DNA from: DT-110 sp030148525
Lineage (GTDB): Bacteria; Bacteroidota; Bacteroidia; Chitinophagales; Saprospiraceae
Direction of reading: 5' to 3'
NCBI GenBank assembly: GCA_965227445.1
Contig: OZ245751.1
Span: 3,286,001 to 3,350,000, forward strand
DNA: 64,000 nucleotides
Of the stretch, positions 40,800-50,300 are shown one piece after another; position 1 is the stretch's first letter; every line of letters starts with the position of its first letter. The translations under genes and the position numbers were made by a program. The notes beneath the pieces are model-generated. The model saw only the letters and a list, made by a program, of their open reading frames with translations. It made no database searches and was not told the origin of the DNA.

Positions 40800-41480
40800 G
40801 GCTCCCCGAAGAGCCACATCACCGGGCGGCCCAATTTAACAAATAGAAATAAGTAAATATAGGTTTCGGTCAAATAGAAAATTAAGCGGCCGCTTCCGAA
40901 GTGTCTTGCTAAAGCTGGGTTGGTTTGGGTGAGCATGGCTACTGTGTCGCTGCTCTTTATTGCGTGGAGCGTGGAGCGTGGAGCGTCGAGCGTGGAGCGT
41001 TGAGCGACCTGAGGGAACGAAGAGAATGAAGTGACAGAAGAGACTTACTTTGGAAATCGGAAAGCGGAGGTCGCCACGCCTTCGCCAAGGCTACGGCGGG
41101 CAGGGAAATCGGAGGTCGGAAATGATCCACCCACAGCGCACTGCAAACTGCTGACTGCCAACTGAGGACTGGAGACTGGAAACTGAAGTGAACTTAGGGA
41201 CTGAAGTGACTTAAGAGACTCGCCTGAGCTGACCAGCTTTAGTATTACTGTTCTGCTGTGTCTTTACTCTTTATTGCGTTGAGCGTAGTGCGGAGGGCGT
41301 CGGGCGTGGGGACCGGAAGGGAAAGATTGAACGGTTAATGACTTCTCTACCACCGCTAAAGCGGATGGGCTTAAACTGCAAACTGCCCACTGGAGATTGG
41401 AGACTGAAAACTGAAGACCGTTTGGCGAAAGCAAAAAAACAATGTAATCCTCAAACCCCAGACCTCATACCTCAAACCTG
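40800..41480. repeat. Intergenic repeat R2 and seven-base arrays
   Basis: No credible gene in this gap. Contents: GCGTGGA array (40962-41006, about six units), GGAAATC/GGAGGTC units (41052-41075 and 41104-41123), a GCCTTCGCC ... GGCTACGGCGGGC hairpin (about 41078-41103), ACTGCAA/ACTGGAG units (41139-41215), the R1-homologous block in inverse orientation (about 41178-41440) and a CCTCAAA-type array (41449-41480) beside the stop of the next gene. R2 carries an extra seven bases (TCTCCAA) relative to R1. Confidence 0.75.
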
Positions 41481-41486
41481 TTATAA

Positions 41487-42950
41487 TCAATACGTTCCAT
41501 CTACGTACACGCGCCGATAAGGAGTCGGCGAAAGCGCCTCGAAAACCGGCGGCCGCTTCTCGTATTGGTAGCGCTCCGGGCGGCCCTGTTGTCCGATGTA
41601 GTACCCTTTTTGCCGTAAGGCATAATCCAGCGATTCCTCTTCCTGTAGGAAGTAAATAGTCTGGGGAGCAGCGGGATCGTTCAGGGTGGTCATCAACAGG
41701 GATTCCATGCCGACTGCCCAGGGCACCCATAATCGCGACCAGTCCCATCCTTCCATGGAGGCCATCAGTTTGGGCTGTTCGGGCGTGGACTGCTGATCCA
41801 TAATACCGGTCAAAATGGTTTCCCGCTTTTCGAAAAAGGTATGTACGGAGGAGATGCGGTGAAGACTGAAAAACACCAACACACTGATCAATAAGATAGT
41901 TGCCGGTTTTGGCTGCCGCGGTAGTGCCAACACCAATAGCAAGGCAATAGGCATACCCAAATGAGTAAAATACCCATCGATCATTAAGTAGATCGGGCCA
42001 TTCAGATAGGCGTGGGTCAACATAGCCAGCAGGGCAATGACCCCGAAGCCAAACATACTTGTCAGGGCCAGGGCTATCTTTTTTTGCGAAAGCGCGAATA
42101 TCCAAACGCCTGTAAAAATAAGGATGGTCAGTGGGTAATGCGCCTGGAGATACCACAGGAAGCGATCCCAAATATAAAGCCCCGGCAGATCGGCCAGTTG
42201 AGAAGCGTACTCCTGAATTACGGAAAGACGTCCGGCTTCGTACCCGCTAAACGATTGGGCACCAAACAGACGAAGCAGGAAAAAGCCGGCCATAGCTATC
42301 CCCGGCACCATCCAGGACGAGCGTACTCGCCAGTGACCATCGGCAGACAGCCAGATCAGATAGCCCAGTCCAAAACTCACCAGCCCGAAAGGGTGAGTAA
42401 CCAACAGGGGCGCAGCCAGCACAAAGGCCACCAGGGTATTCCGAAAGGGGGGCAGGGGCCAACGCGCAGCATCCCGCAAAACCCAGCCCAGGCTCAGGGC
42501 TACCCAGGTGAGCGATTGGACCACCTCCGCTACCGGAGCGTAAAATTTGTACCGGATAGTCAATATATGCAGGAGTAACAGCAGCAGTCCCCCGCGGGGA
42601 GACCGGAAAAAATAGACCAATATCAGGAACACCAGGTACGGGCCCGCCATTAATACCAAACTGTAGAGGCGTAGAATCGTTTCTAATGAAGCACCACCCT
42701 TGATAAAAGCCAGCACAGGGCCCTGCGATAAAAGACCAATCCAGCGACCGTGCTGGATATAGGGCTGCTCAAACCAGATCAGGTTAAAGGCGTAATTGGC
42801 TGTATCGAAGTGAAGCATGCGCTCCCGATAATAGATCTGACTCATCAATAGCAAGGTCCAAAAGCCAAAGTGCCCCAGGCGGAGCCACCAATTCGTGGAT
42901 AAAGGCTGTGTCCACCAGGATCGTCTGATTATGGTTGGTTGGAATGGCAT
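41487..42950 (-). CDS. Polytopic membrane protein, function unknown
   Basis: 487 residues from the ATG at 42950 (MPFQPTIIRRSW); the frame continues to a TTG at 42977. About ten membrane helices between residues 25 and 360, then a soluble C-terminal part of about 120 residues (MASMEGWDWSRLWVPWAVG, FLQEEESLDYALRQKGYY). The layout resembles membrane-bound glycosyltransferases with a periplasmic tail, but the acidic first-loop motif of the GT39 protein at 26 kb is missing; loop one has HFDTANYAFNLIWFEQP. No neighbour helps. A function cannot be given. Confidence 0.65.
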   Translation of the reverse strand: MPFQPTIIRRSWWTQPLSTNWWLRLGHFGFWTLLLMSQIYYRERMLHFDTANYAFNLIWFEQPYIQHGRWIGLLSQGPVLAFIKGGASLETILRLYSLVLMAGPYLVFLILVYFFRSPRGGLLLLLLHILTIRYKFYAPVAEVVQSLTWVALSLGWVLRDAARWPLPPFRNTLVAFVLAAPLLVTHPFGLVSFGLGYLIWLSADGHWRVRSSWMVPGIAMAGFFLLRLFGAQSFSGYEAGRLSVIQEYASQLADLPGLYIWDRFLWYLQAHYPLTILIFTGVWIFALSQKKIALALTSMFGFGVIALLAMLTHAYLNGPIYLMIDGYFTHLGMPIALLLVLALPRQPKPATILLISVLVFFSLHRISSVHTFFEKRETILTGIMDQQSTPEQPKLMASMEGWDWSRLWVPWAVGMESLLMTTLNDPAAPQTIYFLQEEESLDYALRQKGYYIGQQGRPERYQYEKRPPVFEALSPTPYRRVYVDGTY

Positions 42951-43082
42951 GGACGGAAAGATCGTTTTTTTTATCAATATCCGGGGAGCATGGCCATTTC
43001 ATCTTCTCTGGCAATTTTATACGTGCAAACAGTGTGTGGATTCGGTAAGTGAATTGCTCGCCAAACCTTGTACGGCAAGGCC

Positions 43083-43131
43083 TTTGTTTTTCCACTAATT
43101 CTATTATTTTTGCTATAGCGAAAATTCGCTA
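43083..43131 (+). promoter_or_regulatory. Promoter and palindromic operator of the beta-oxidation operon
   Basis: TTTG (43083-43086), 18-base spacer, TATTTTTG (43105-43112), a consensus -7 box. The predicted start of transcription near 43119 falls inside TAGCGAA-AA-TTCGCTA (43116-43131), an inverted repeat with seven-base arms, 26 bases before the ATG. This is where a repressor site would lie. A TetR-type fatty-acid regulator is a guess; no regulator gene is nearby. Confidence 0.6.
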
Positions 43132-43156
43132 GGTCATCATAAACCACAAATTACAT

Positions 43157-45544
43157 ATGAGCAGAAGAATCAAAAAAGCAGCCGTTCTGGGTTCCGGAGT
43201 CATGGGATCTGGTATTGCCTGCCATTTTGCCAATATAGGGCTGGAAGTCCTGATGCTGGATATTGTTCCCCGGGACTTGCCCGACGACCAGAAGGACCAT
43301 CCGGCTGCCCGTAACCAAATGGCCGACAAGGCACTGAAAACAGCCCTCAAGTCCAAACCGGCACCGCTCTACGATGCCTCTTTTGCTCAGCGAATTACTA
43401 CCGGAAATTTCGAGGACAACTTTGCCGACATCAAAGACTGTGACTGGGTCATTGAGGTAGTCGTCGAGAATCTGGACATTAAAAAGAAGGTATTTGCACA
43501 GGTCGATGAACACCGCAAGAAGGGTTCGCTGGTCACTTCCAACACGTCCGGTATTCCCATTCACCTGATGACCGAAGGGCGCAGTGAAGACTTTAAAAAG
43601 CACTTCTGCGGCACCCACTTCTTCAATCCACCCCGTTACCTGCGGCTTTTCGAGGTCATACCCACCCAAGATACCAGCCAGGAGGTTATCGATTTTTTCA
43701 TGCACTACGGCGATCGCTACCTAGGCAAACAAACCGTTCTTTGTAAGGATACCCCGGGTTTCATCGGCAACCGGGTGGGTATTTACACCATGGCCAAGAT
43801 CTTTCAACTAACTGACGAGCTGAATTTGCGCATCGAAGAGGTAGACAAGCTCACCGGACCGGCCATTGGCCGGCCCAAAACGGGTTCCTTCCGTTTAGGT
43901 GACCTGGTGGGGCACGACACCTCCGTCAAGGTAATTAATGGCTTGCGCGAAAATTGTCCCGACGATGAGCAGGTACAGATCTTCCAGATCCCCAAATACC
44001 TGGAATTCCTCATTGAGAACAATTTCCTCGGCAATAAAACCGGACAGGGATTCTACAAGAAAGTGAAAGGCGAGGACGGCAAGCGTCAGATTCTGGCCCT
44101 GAACCTGGAGACCCTCGAATACGAGCCCAGCCAGAAGCCGGATATTCCCAGCCTGAAAACCGGCAAGCAAATCGACAGCCTGCCCAAACGCATCCGGCAT
44201 ATGTTTGATGCGGATGACAAAGGCGGGCAGCTGGTCCGCAAATCGCTGCTCGGACTATTTGCCTATGTATCCAACCGCATACCCGAGATCAGCAACAACC
44301 TCTACAGCATTGATGATGCGCTGAAAGCGGGTTATGCCTGGGAAGTGGGCCCCTTTGAATACTGGGATATTATCGGTGTAAAAAAGGGTCTGGAGCAAGC
44401 CAAAGCGGAAGGCGAACAGGTAGCTGACTGGGTGCAGAAAATGCTGGACCAGGGCTTTGATTCCTTTTATAAGCGCGAAGACGGCGTGCGCAAGTACTAC
44501 GATATCGGTACCAAATCGTACAAAGTGATTCCGGGGGCTGAATCCTTCGTCATCCTCGACAACTACCGCGATCGTTCTCCCGTTCACAAAACCAGCGAGA
44601 CCATCCTCCACGATATTGGCGACGGTGTGCTCTGCCTGGAGTTTACCAGCATGCACAACTCCATTGGCGAGGGTGTACTGCGCGGTATCAATGAATCCAT
44701 TGAGATAGCCGAGGAAGGCGACTGGCAGGGGCTGGTAATCGGTAACAACGCCACCAACTTTTCGGTAGGTGCCAACCTGATGATGATCGCCATGCTGGCC
44801 TACCAGCAGGAATTTGACGAGTTGAATATGGCCGTCAACCTCTTCCAGCAGACCACCATGCGTTGCCGCTACTCTTCCATTCCCGTGGTGGCCGCTACGC
44901 AGGGATATGTTTTCGGCGGAGGCTGTGAAACCATTATGCACTGCGATGCCGCTATGACTTCGGCCGAATCCTATATAGGACTGGTCGAGGTCGGTGTGGG
45001 CCTGATCCCCGGTGGTGGTGGCACGAAGGAGTTTGCCTTACGGGCTTCCGATGAGTTCCACAAGGACGAAGTAAAGATTCCCGTGCTGGTCGATAAATTC
45101 CGCAATATAGCCATGGCTAATGTAGCCACCAGTGCCCACGAGGCCTTCAATTACGGATACCTCCTCCACAGCAAAGACGAGGTGGTCATGAATAAGGACC
45201 GTGCCATTGCCGAAGCCAAGCAAAAAGTACTGGAACTGGCTCCCGGCTACACCCAGCCCCTCCAACGCACCGATGTGACCGTGCTTGGCCGCACCGGGCT
45301 GGCAGCACTCTACGTCGCCGCCAATGAGTTGAAGCTGGGTCACTACGCCAGTGAGCACGATATCAAGATCGCCCGCAAAGTAGCCTACGTCCTCTGCGGG
45401 GGCGACCTGACCGGCGAGCAGAAAGTCAGCGAGCAATACCTTCTGGATGTGGAACGGGAAGCCTTCCTCAGCCTCTGCGGCGAGCAAAAGACTCTCGAGC
45501 GCATCCAGCATATGTTGCAGACGAATAAGCCGTTGCGTAATTAG
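43157..45544 (+). CDS. 3-hydroxyacyl-CoA dehydrogenase / enoyl-CoA hydratase (FadB/FadN-like)
   Basis: 795 residues. N-terminal dehydrogenase: AAVLGSGVMGSGIACHFA (NAD-binding), VIEVVVENLDIKKKVF, catalytic HFFNPPRYLRLFEVIP, DTPGFIGNRVG. The C-terminal enoyl-CoA hydratase half (about 480-700) has VIGNNATNFSVGANL, GYVFGGGCETIMHCDA and GLVEVGVGLIPGGGGT with the oxyanion glycines and Glu. The order, dehydrogenase first, is that of FadN and of many Bacteroidota enzymes. It performs hydration and oxidation in fatty-acid beta-oxidation. The thiolase needed for the last step is two genes downstream. Confidence 0.94.
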   Translation: MSRRIKKAAVLGSGVMGSGIACHFANIGLEVLMLDIVPRDLPDDQKDHPAARNQMADKALKTALKSKPAPLYDASFAQRITTGNFEDNFADIKDCDWVIEVVVENLDIKKKVFAQVDEHRKKGSLVTSNTSGIPIHLMTEGRSEDFKKHFCGTHFFNPPRYLRLFEVIPTQDTSQEVIDFFMHYGDRYLGKQTVLCKDTPGFIGNRVGIYTMAKIFQLTDELNLRIEEVDKLTGPAIGRPKTGSFRLGDLVGHDTSVKVINGLRENCPDDEQVQIFQIPKYLEFLIENNFLGNKTGQGFYKKVKGEDGKRQILALNLETLEYEPSQKPDIPSLKTGKQIDSLPKRIRHMFDADDKGGQLVRKSLLGLFAYVSNRIPEISNNLYSIDDALKAGYAWEVGPFEYWDIIGVKKGLEQAKAEGEQVADWVQKMLDQGFDSFYKREDGVRKYYDIGTKSYKVIPGAESFVILDNYRDRSPVHKTSETILHDIGDGVLCLEFTSMHNSIGEGVLRGINESIEIAEEGDWQGLVIGNNATNFSVGANLMMIAMLAYQQEFDELNMAVNLFQQTTMRCRYSSIPVVAATQGYVFGGGCETIMHCDAAMTSAESYIGLVEVGVGLIPGGGGTKEFALRASDEFHKDEVKIPVLVDKFRNIAMANVATSAHEAFNYGYLLHSKDEVVMNKDRAIAEAKQKVLELAPGYTQPLQRTDVTVLGRTGLAALYVAANELKLGHYASEHDIKIARKVAYVLCGGDLTGEQKVSEQYLLDVEREAFLSLCGEQKTLERIQHMLQTNKPLRN

Positions 45545-45560
45545 TCTTCGGAAGATTTCT

Positions 45561-45594
45561 AGATACTAGACAAAAGAGTCTAGATACCTGACTA
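45561..45594. repeat. TCTAGATA-type repeat after the fadB-like gene
   Basis: TCTAGATACTAGAC, AAAAGAG, TCTAGATACCTGAC. A related GAGAGTCTAGTATC lies at 46060-46074 on the other side of the S23 gene. Confidence 0.5.
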
Positions 45595-45694
45595 TTGAAA
45601 AAGAGTTTTTTTGTTGGCATCATGACGAATGGGCTTGAAAACAAGCGAAGTGCCTGGAAATCCGGGATTTTGCTGTTAATCAAAACCCAGAATT

Positions 45695-46051
45695 ATGAAT
45701 CACGACTTTAGAAAACTCACATACTGGCAAAAATCCAGATCAATAGTTAAAGATATTTATCAGATTACCCGGCAATTTCCAGCCGATGAGAGGTACTGCC
45801 TGGTTGACCAAATGCGAAGAGCAGGTATAAGTATACCTTCAAATATCGCTGAAGGCTGTGGCCGAAGGTCGAACAGGCAATTGAGTCACTTCCTGGACAT
45901 GGCGCAGGGCTCAACCATGGAGCTGGAAACACAGTTTATAATAGCGTACGATCTGAAATATATTTCTGAAGATCAGTTATTAATGATGGAACCCAGAATC
46001 CACGAACTACAGCGCATGAATACTGGATTCAAAACTTCACTCATTCTTTAA
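45695..46051 (+). CDS. Four-helix-bundle (S23/IVP-type) protein
   Basis: 118 residues. Motifs FRKLTYWQKSRSIVKDIYQI, LVDQMRRAGISIPSNIAEG, GRRSNRQLSHFLDMAQGS and ELETQFIIAYDL are diagnostic for the S23 family, first seen in 23S rRNA intervening sequences and common as stand-alone genes in Bacteroidota. The proteins form pentameric four-helix bundles of unknown role. It sits between the two beta-oxidation genes, flanked on both sides by TCTAG repeats, which suggests an inserted cargo gene. It is in the operon's orientation and may be cotranscribed. Confidence 0.93.
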   Translation: MNHDFRKLTYWQKSRSIVKDIYQITRQFPADERYCLVDQMRRAGISIPSNIAEGCGRRSNRQLSHFLDMAQGSTMELETQFIIAYDLKYISEDQLLMMEPRIHELQRMNTGFKTSLIL

Positions 46052-46110
46052 CAAATATTCGAGAGTCTAGTATCTTTTTTCTGGCCTCTCAAATCTTATA
46101 ATTGACGATA

Positions 46111-47283
46111 ATGAACGCATACATAATCAAAGGATACCGCTCGGCGGTAGGTAAAGCAAAAAAAGGAGGCTTCCGGAACTACCGGTCGGATGACCTGGCA
46201 GTTGATGTGGTAAAATACTTGATGGAGCAGACACCCGAAGTCGATCCGCAAATGATCGATGATGTGATTGTGGGTTGCGCAAATCCGGAGGGCGAACAGG
46301 GCTTCCAGATCGGGCGGCAAATATCACTGCGGGCACTGGGTAAGGAAGTGCCCGGTATGACCGTCAACCGCTACTGTGCTTCGGGGCTGGAGACGATCTC
46401 CATTGCCGTGGGTAAAATTGCGGCCGGCATGGGCCATATGTACATTGCCGGTGGTGCCGAGAATATGAGTATGATCCCCATGACGGGCTATAAACTGGCT
46501 CCCTCCTACCAAGTGGCTAACGACACCCCCAATTACCTGGTCAGTATGGGTATTACTGCGGAGGCTGTCGCCAAAAAATACGAGATTTCCCGCGACCAGG
46601 CCGATGAGTTTGCACTGCGGTCACATACCCGGGCTGCAGCCGCCATCGATGGCGGTAAGTTTAAGGACGAGATCGTTCCCGTTGAAGTCACTGAAGTATT
46701 CGTCAAGGATAACAAACGCCAGGAACACAAGCACACAGTAGCCATGGATGAAGGCGTACGCCGCTCCACAACGATGGAAGCACTGGGAGGACTGCGGCCG
46801 GTATTCCGTAAAGACGGTGTCGTAACCGCTGGTAATTCTTCGCAGACTTCCGACGGAGTGGCCTTTACACTGGTGGTGAGTGAGGAAATGGTCAAGAAAC
46901 TGAATCTGCAGCCAATTGCCCGCCTGGCCTCATGCTCTGTTGCTGGTGTCGATCCCTTGTATATGGGAATTGGCCCCTGCGCCGCTATCCCGAAGGCACT
47001 GAAGCAGGCCGGCCTCAATCTGTCAGACATTGACCTGGTCGAATTGAACGAAGCCTTCGCAACGCAATCGCTGGCCGTCATCAAGGAAGCCGGCCTCGAT
47101 CCTGATAAGGTAAACGTGAACGGGGGTGCTATCGCCCTGGGACACCCGCTGGGATGCACAGGAGCGAAGCTATCTATTCAACTGTTCAATGAGATGCGTC
47201 GCCAGAACAGCAAATACGGCATGGTTACCGCCTGTGTTGGTGGTGGACAAGGTATCGCCGGTATTTACGAGTTCCTCAATTAA
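46111..47283 (+). CDS. Acetyl-CoA acyltransferase (thiolase)
   Basis: 390 residues from the ATG at 46111 (MNAYIIKGYRSAVGKAKKGG); a TTG nine bases earlier is in frame but unlikely. Catalytic Cys in VNRYCASGLETI, His in GGAIALGHPLGCTGAK, second Cys in VTACVGGGQGIAG. NEAFATQSLAV is also standard. It cleaves 3-ketoacyl-CoA to acetyl-CoA and a shortened acyl-CoA, completing beta-oxidation begun by the FadB-like protein. A perfect palindromic terminator follows. Confidence 0.95.
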   Translation: MNAYIIKGYRSAVGKAKKGGFRNYRSDDLAVDVVKYLMEQTPEVDPQMIDDVIVGCANPEGEQGFQIGRQISLRALGKEVPGMTVNRYCASGLETISIAVGKIAAGMGHMYIAGGAENMSMIPMTGYKLAPSYQVANDTPNYLVSMGITAEAVAKKYEISRDQADEFALRSHTRAAAAIDGGKFKDEIVPVEVTEVFVKDNKRQEHKHTVAMDEGVRRSTTMEALGGLRPVFRKDGVVTAGNSSQTSDGVAFTLVVSEEMVKKLNLQPIARLASCSVAGVDPLYMGIGPCAAIPKALKQAGLNLSDIDLVELNEAFATQSLAVIKEAGLDPDKVNVNGGAIALGHPLGCTGAKLSIQLFNEMRRQNSKYGMVTACVGGGQGIAGIYEFLN

Positions 47284-47326
47284 AAGTGACCGCCAGGAAA
47301 TTCTGTTGCAATTAGCAACTCGCGTG

Positions 47327-47366
47327 AAAAAAGGGGCGCCCTCCGGCCGGAGGGCGCCCCTTTTTT
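47327..47366. terminator. Perfect palindromic bidirectional terminator
   Basis: 40-base exact palindrome: AAAAAAGGGGCGCCCTCCGG and its complement, ending TTTTTT. It serves the thiolase gene (plus) and the large surface-protein gene (minus). A GGCTTTCGCCAAA copy (reverse, 47365-47377) overlaps its right edge. Confidence 0.92.
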
Positions 47367-47386
47367 TGGCGAAAGCCAGATAAAAC

Positions 47387-50300
47387 TTAGCGGACAATGG
47401 TCACATCACCGCGGATAATCTGTCCCTCGTTGATATTGAGGCGCAGGATGTAGTAGTACGTGCCCGACGGCAAGTCCTGACCACCACTGTTCTTCCCACC
47501 CCATTCATTGGTATAGGGGGCAGCAGTGTATACAATATCTCCCCAACGGTTAAAGATCACAATCTCGTTCTCCTCGAATTGCTCGGGCGCATTCTGCAGG
47601 ATGTCGAAGACCAATTGATCGTTCAGGCCGTCTCCGTTCGGGGTAATTCCGTTGGGAGCTTCGACCTCGAAGTTAGCGTCGAAGGGAATAGTTACTTTGA
47701 CGATGGCGCTGTCACAAAGCTCTACGCACTGGTCGATACACACCTGGTAAGTAAATTCATCCTCTCCGGAGATGCCGGGCCCCACGTTGAATGGCACCTG
47801 GTTCCCCGATATAGCACCAATATTACCGAGAACCGGATCACTAATGATACTGATATTCAGGTTGGCTCCCTGCCGAAATTGGTCATTTGCCAGGACATTG
47901 ATATTGCGGTTTGATTCGCCAACGTCCAATGTGATCTGATCATTTCCGGCAATGGGTGCTGCCTCCTGGGTGACAGTGACCGTATCCGCACTGTAGTTGG
48001 GACAATCGTCGTACGACAAGGTCCACACAAAGCGGTTCTCACCTACTTCAAGACCGCTCACTCCGGTATTCGCATCACTGGGCACATCAATGGCATCATC
48101 GTCCAAGCTGGTCCAGCGTCCCGTAGCCTCGGCTGGTACCGAAGCGAAAAGCATCCCATCAACGGTACAGGAGGTTTGATCATCTCCGGCATCGGCATCG
48201 ACCAGGCGGGGGTCGCGTTCGACCACTACCGTAGAGGTAGCGGAGCATCCGTTATTGGTGTTTTCCACCTCTAATTGGTATTCACCAACTGCATCTACCG
48301 TTGGGCTAAGGGCTCCCTCGTTCGAGATGAGGCCATTGCCGCTGAGTACTGTCCAATTGTACGCGTAGATCGTTCCCTGGCTGGAGCCAGATCCATCCAA
48401 CGGCACCTGAGTGCCGGGACAGCTTAACAACTGCGTTCCGCCGGCATCGGCCGTAGGCGCTACCCGGTCCTCCAGCACGCTGACGATCAGCGTATTTTCA
48501 CAGCCTGTTGCCAGGTTGGTCATCAGCAATTGGTAACTACCACCTGCTGTGACCGAAGCCATATACGGGTTGTTGCTCACCTGTGGTGCGGGTTGACCGT
48601 CTACCGATGTCCATTGCAAATCGAAATTGCCTTCCTGGTCAGACCCACTGGCATCCAGTTGGATGGAAGGCATTTCGCAAGTCAGGGTAGCTGGCTCGGC
48701 AATCGAAATAGCCGGCGGTGTTGTTTGCTCTTCGACCGTAACGGTATCAACGGAGAAACAGCCATTAACGGTATCACGCACCGTCAGCACGTACTGGTCG
48801 GCCGCAATTGCGACTGGCTGTAGTTCATTGGCGGGCATGGGGTTGAGTCCATTATTTACGGCTTCCCACTGGTAGGTGACATCCGTACCGGTCCCCGAGC
48901 CTAAGCCATTCAGCACCACGGAGTCTACCGTACAGGTGATCGCCATATCCGCGCCGGCATCAGCAGCGGGAGCCAGGGTATCGGCAAGCACCTCAACCGG
49001 GCGAGTAGAGGTACATCCGGTGTTGGTGTCCGTGAGCTGAACCTCGTAAAGTCCCGCCCTCGAAACAGTTGGTATCAGTTGATCAGCTCCACTGACGATC
49101 TCCCCGGTGCTACCTGCAGGAACACGCCACTGGATATCATAGGCTCCATCGGCAGGAACGAGTTCCCCTTCGATGGTCGTATTGGATTCGGTACAAGTGA
49201 TGGTCGGCAGATCAGGTACGCGAAGGAGTGGGCCGGAAGTCGCATCAACGACCACTACGGTATCCGTATTGACACAACCACTGGTCAGATCCTCTACCTG
49301 CAGCTCGTACATTCCCCCCACCATGACAGTCACACTAAAGGTGTCGATAGCAACGGTTTGGTCGTTCAGCAACCAGGTGTAGCGCAAACTGTCCGGGGCA
49401 AATACCCCCGTTCCCGTCAAGGTCAGGCTACTATCAACGCAGGTCAGAGTGCCACCAATTCCCGCATCGACGGCAGGACGAACAATGTTATTCACTACTA
49501 CAGCGGTATCGGAGGCGGTACATCCACTCAGGTTATTAGTAACCGAGAGCAGGAAAGTACCTGCCTGTACCACGGTTGGCTGCAACATGGAGTCGGTCCC
49601 TTCGGCCAGCATCCCCGTGTCGAGGGCCGTCCAGGCAAAGTCAAAGTCATTGGTATTTCCAACCGAAGCCTGCAACACAATAGTTTCGTTGTCGCAATCA
49701 AGCGCCCGCATGCCACCGGCATCTACTGATGGGAAATCGGCACTGGGTACTACCTGAACGGTATCGTAGGATTGACAGCCATTCTCAATATCAGTCACTT
49801 CAAGGATGTAGTTCCCGATGGAATCTACCTGTACAAAGACGTCATCGCCCAATTGCGTACCGCCTTCGTCGAACCAGGCGTAGGTCACGTCCTGAAGATT
49901 CTCCGAGAGGGAACCGTCTAACTGGACCGTCGTACTATCACAACCCAACTCCAGGTTTTCCCCGGCATTAGCGTTGGGGAAAACAGCTGCATTTCGAACC
50001 ACCACTGTGTCGAGCGAGCTACACTGAGTGCTCGTGTCAATGACTTCCAGTACGAAGGTACCCGCGGCCTGAATTTCGGGGTTCAAGGTGGTCTCTTCAC
50101 CGGGAGTAATAAGGCCACCGTTGAATTCGGTCCATTCGTAGCGTACTCCTTCGGTTTCGGAGCCAGTACCATCCAAACGGAACGAATCTCCCGAACAGTC
50201 AAAGGTAAAATCTTCACCGGCATTAGCAGTAGGCGTTGGTGGAGCCAGTACCTCCATCGTATCGATGGCCGAACAGCCGGAGCTGCGGTTAATTACTTCA

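Noticed and set aside
44255..44941. 228-codon frame opposite the FadB-like gene
   Set aside because: Antisense to conserved dehydrogenase/hydratase sequence; Val/His-rich reading typical of shadow frames.
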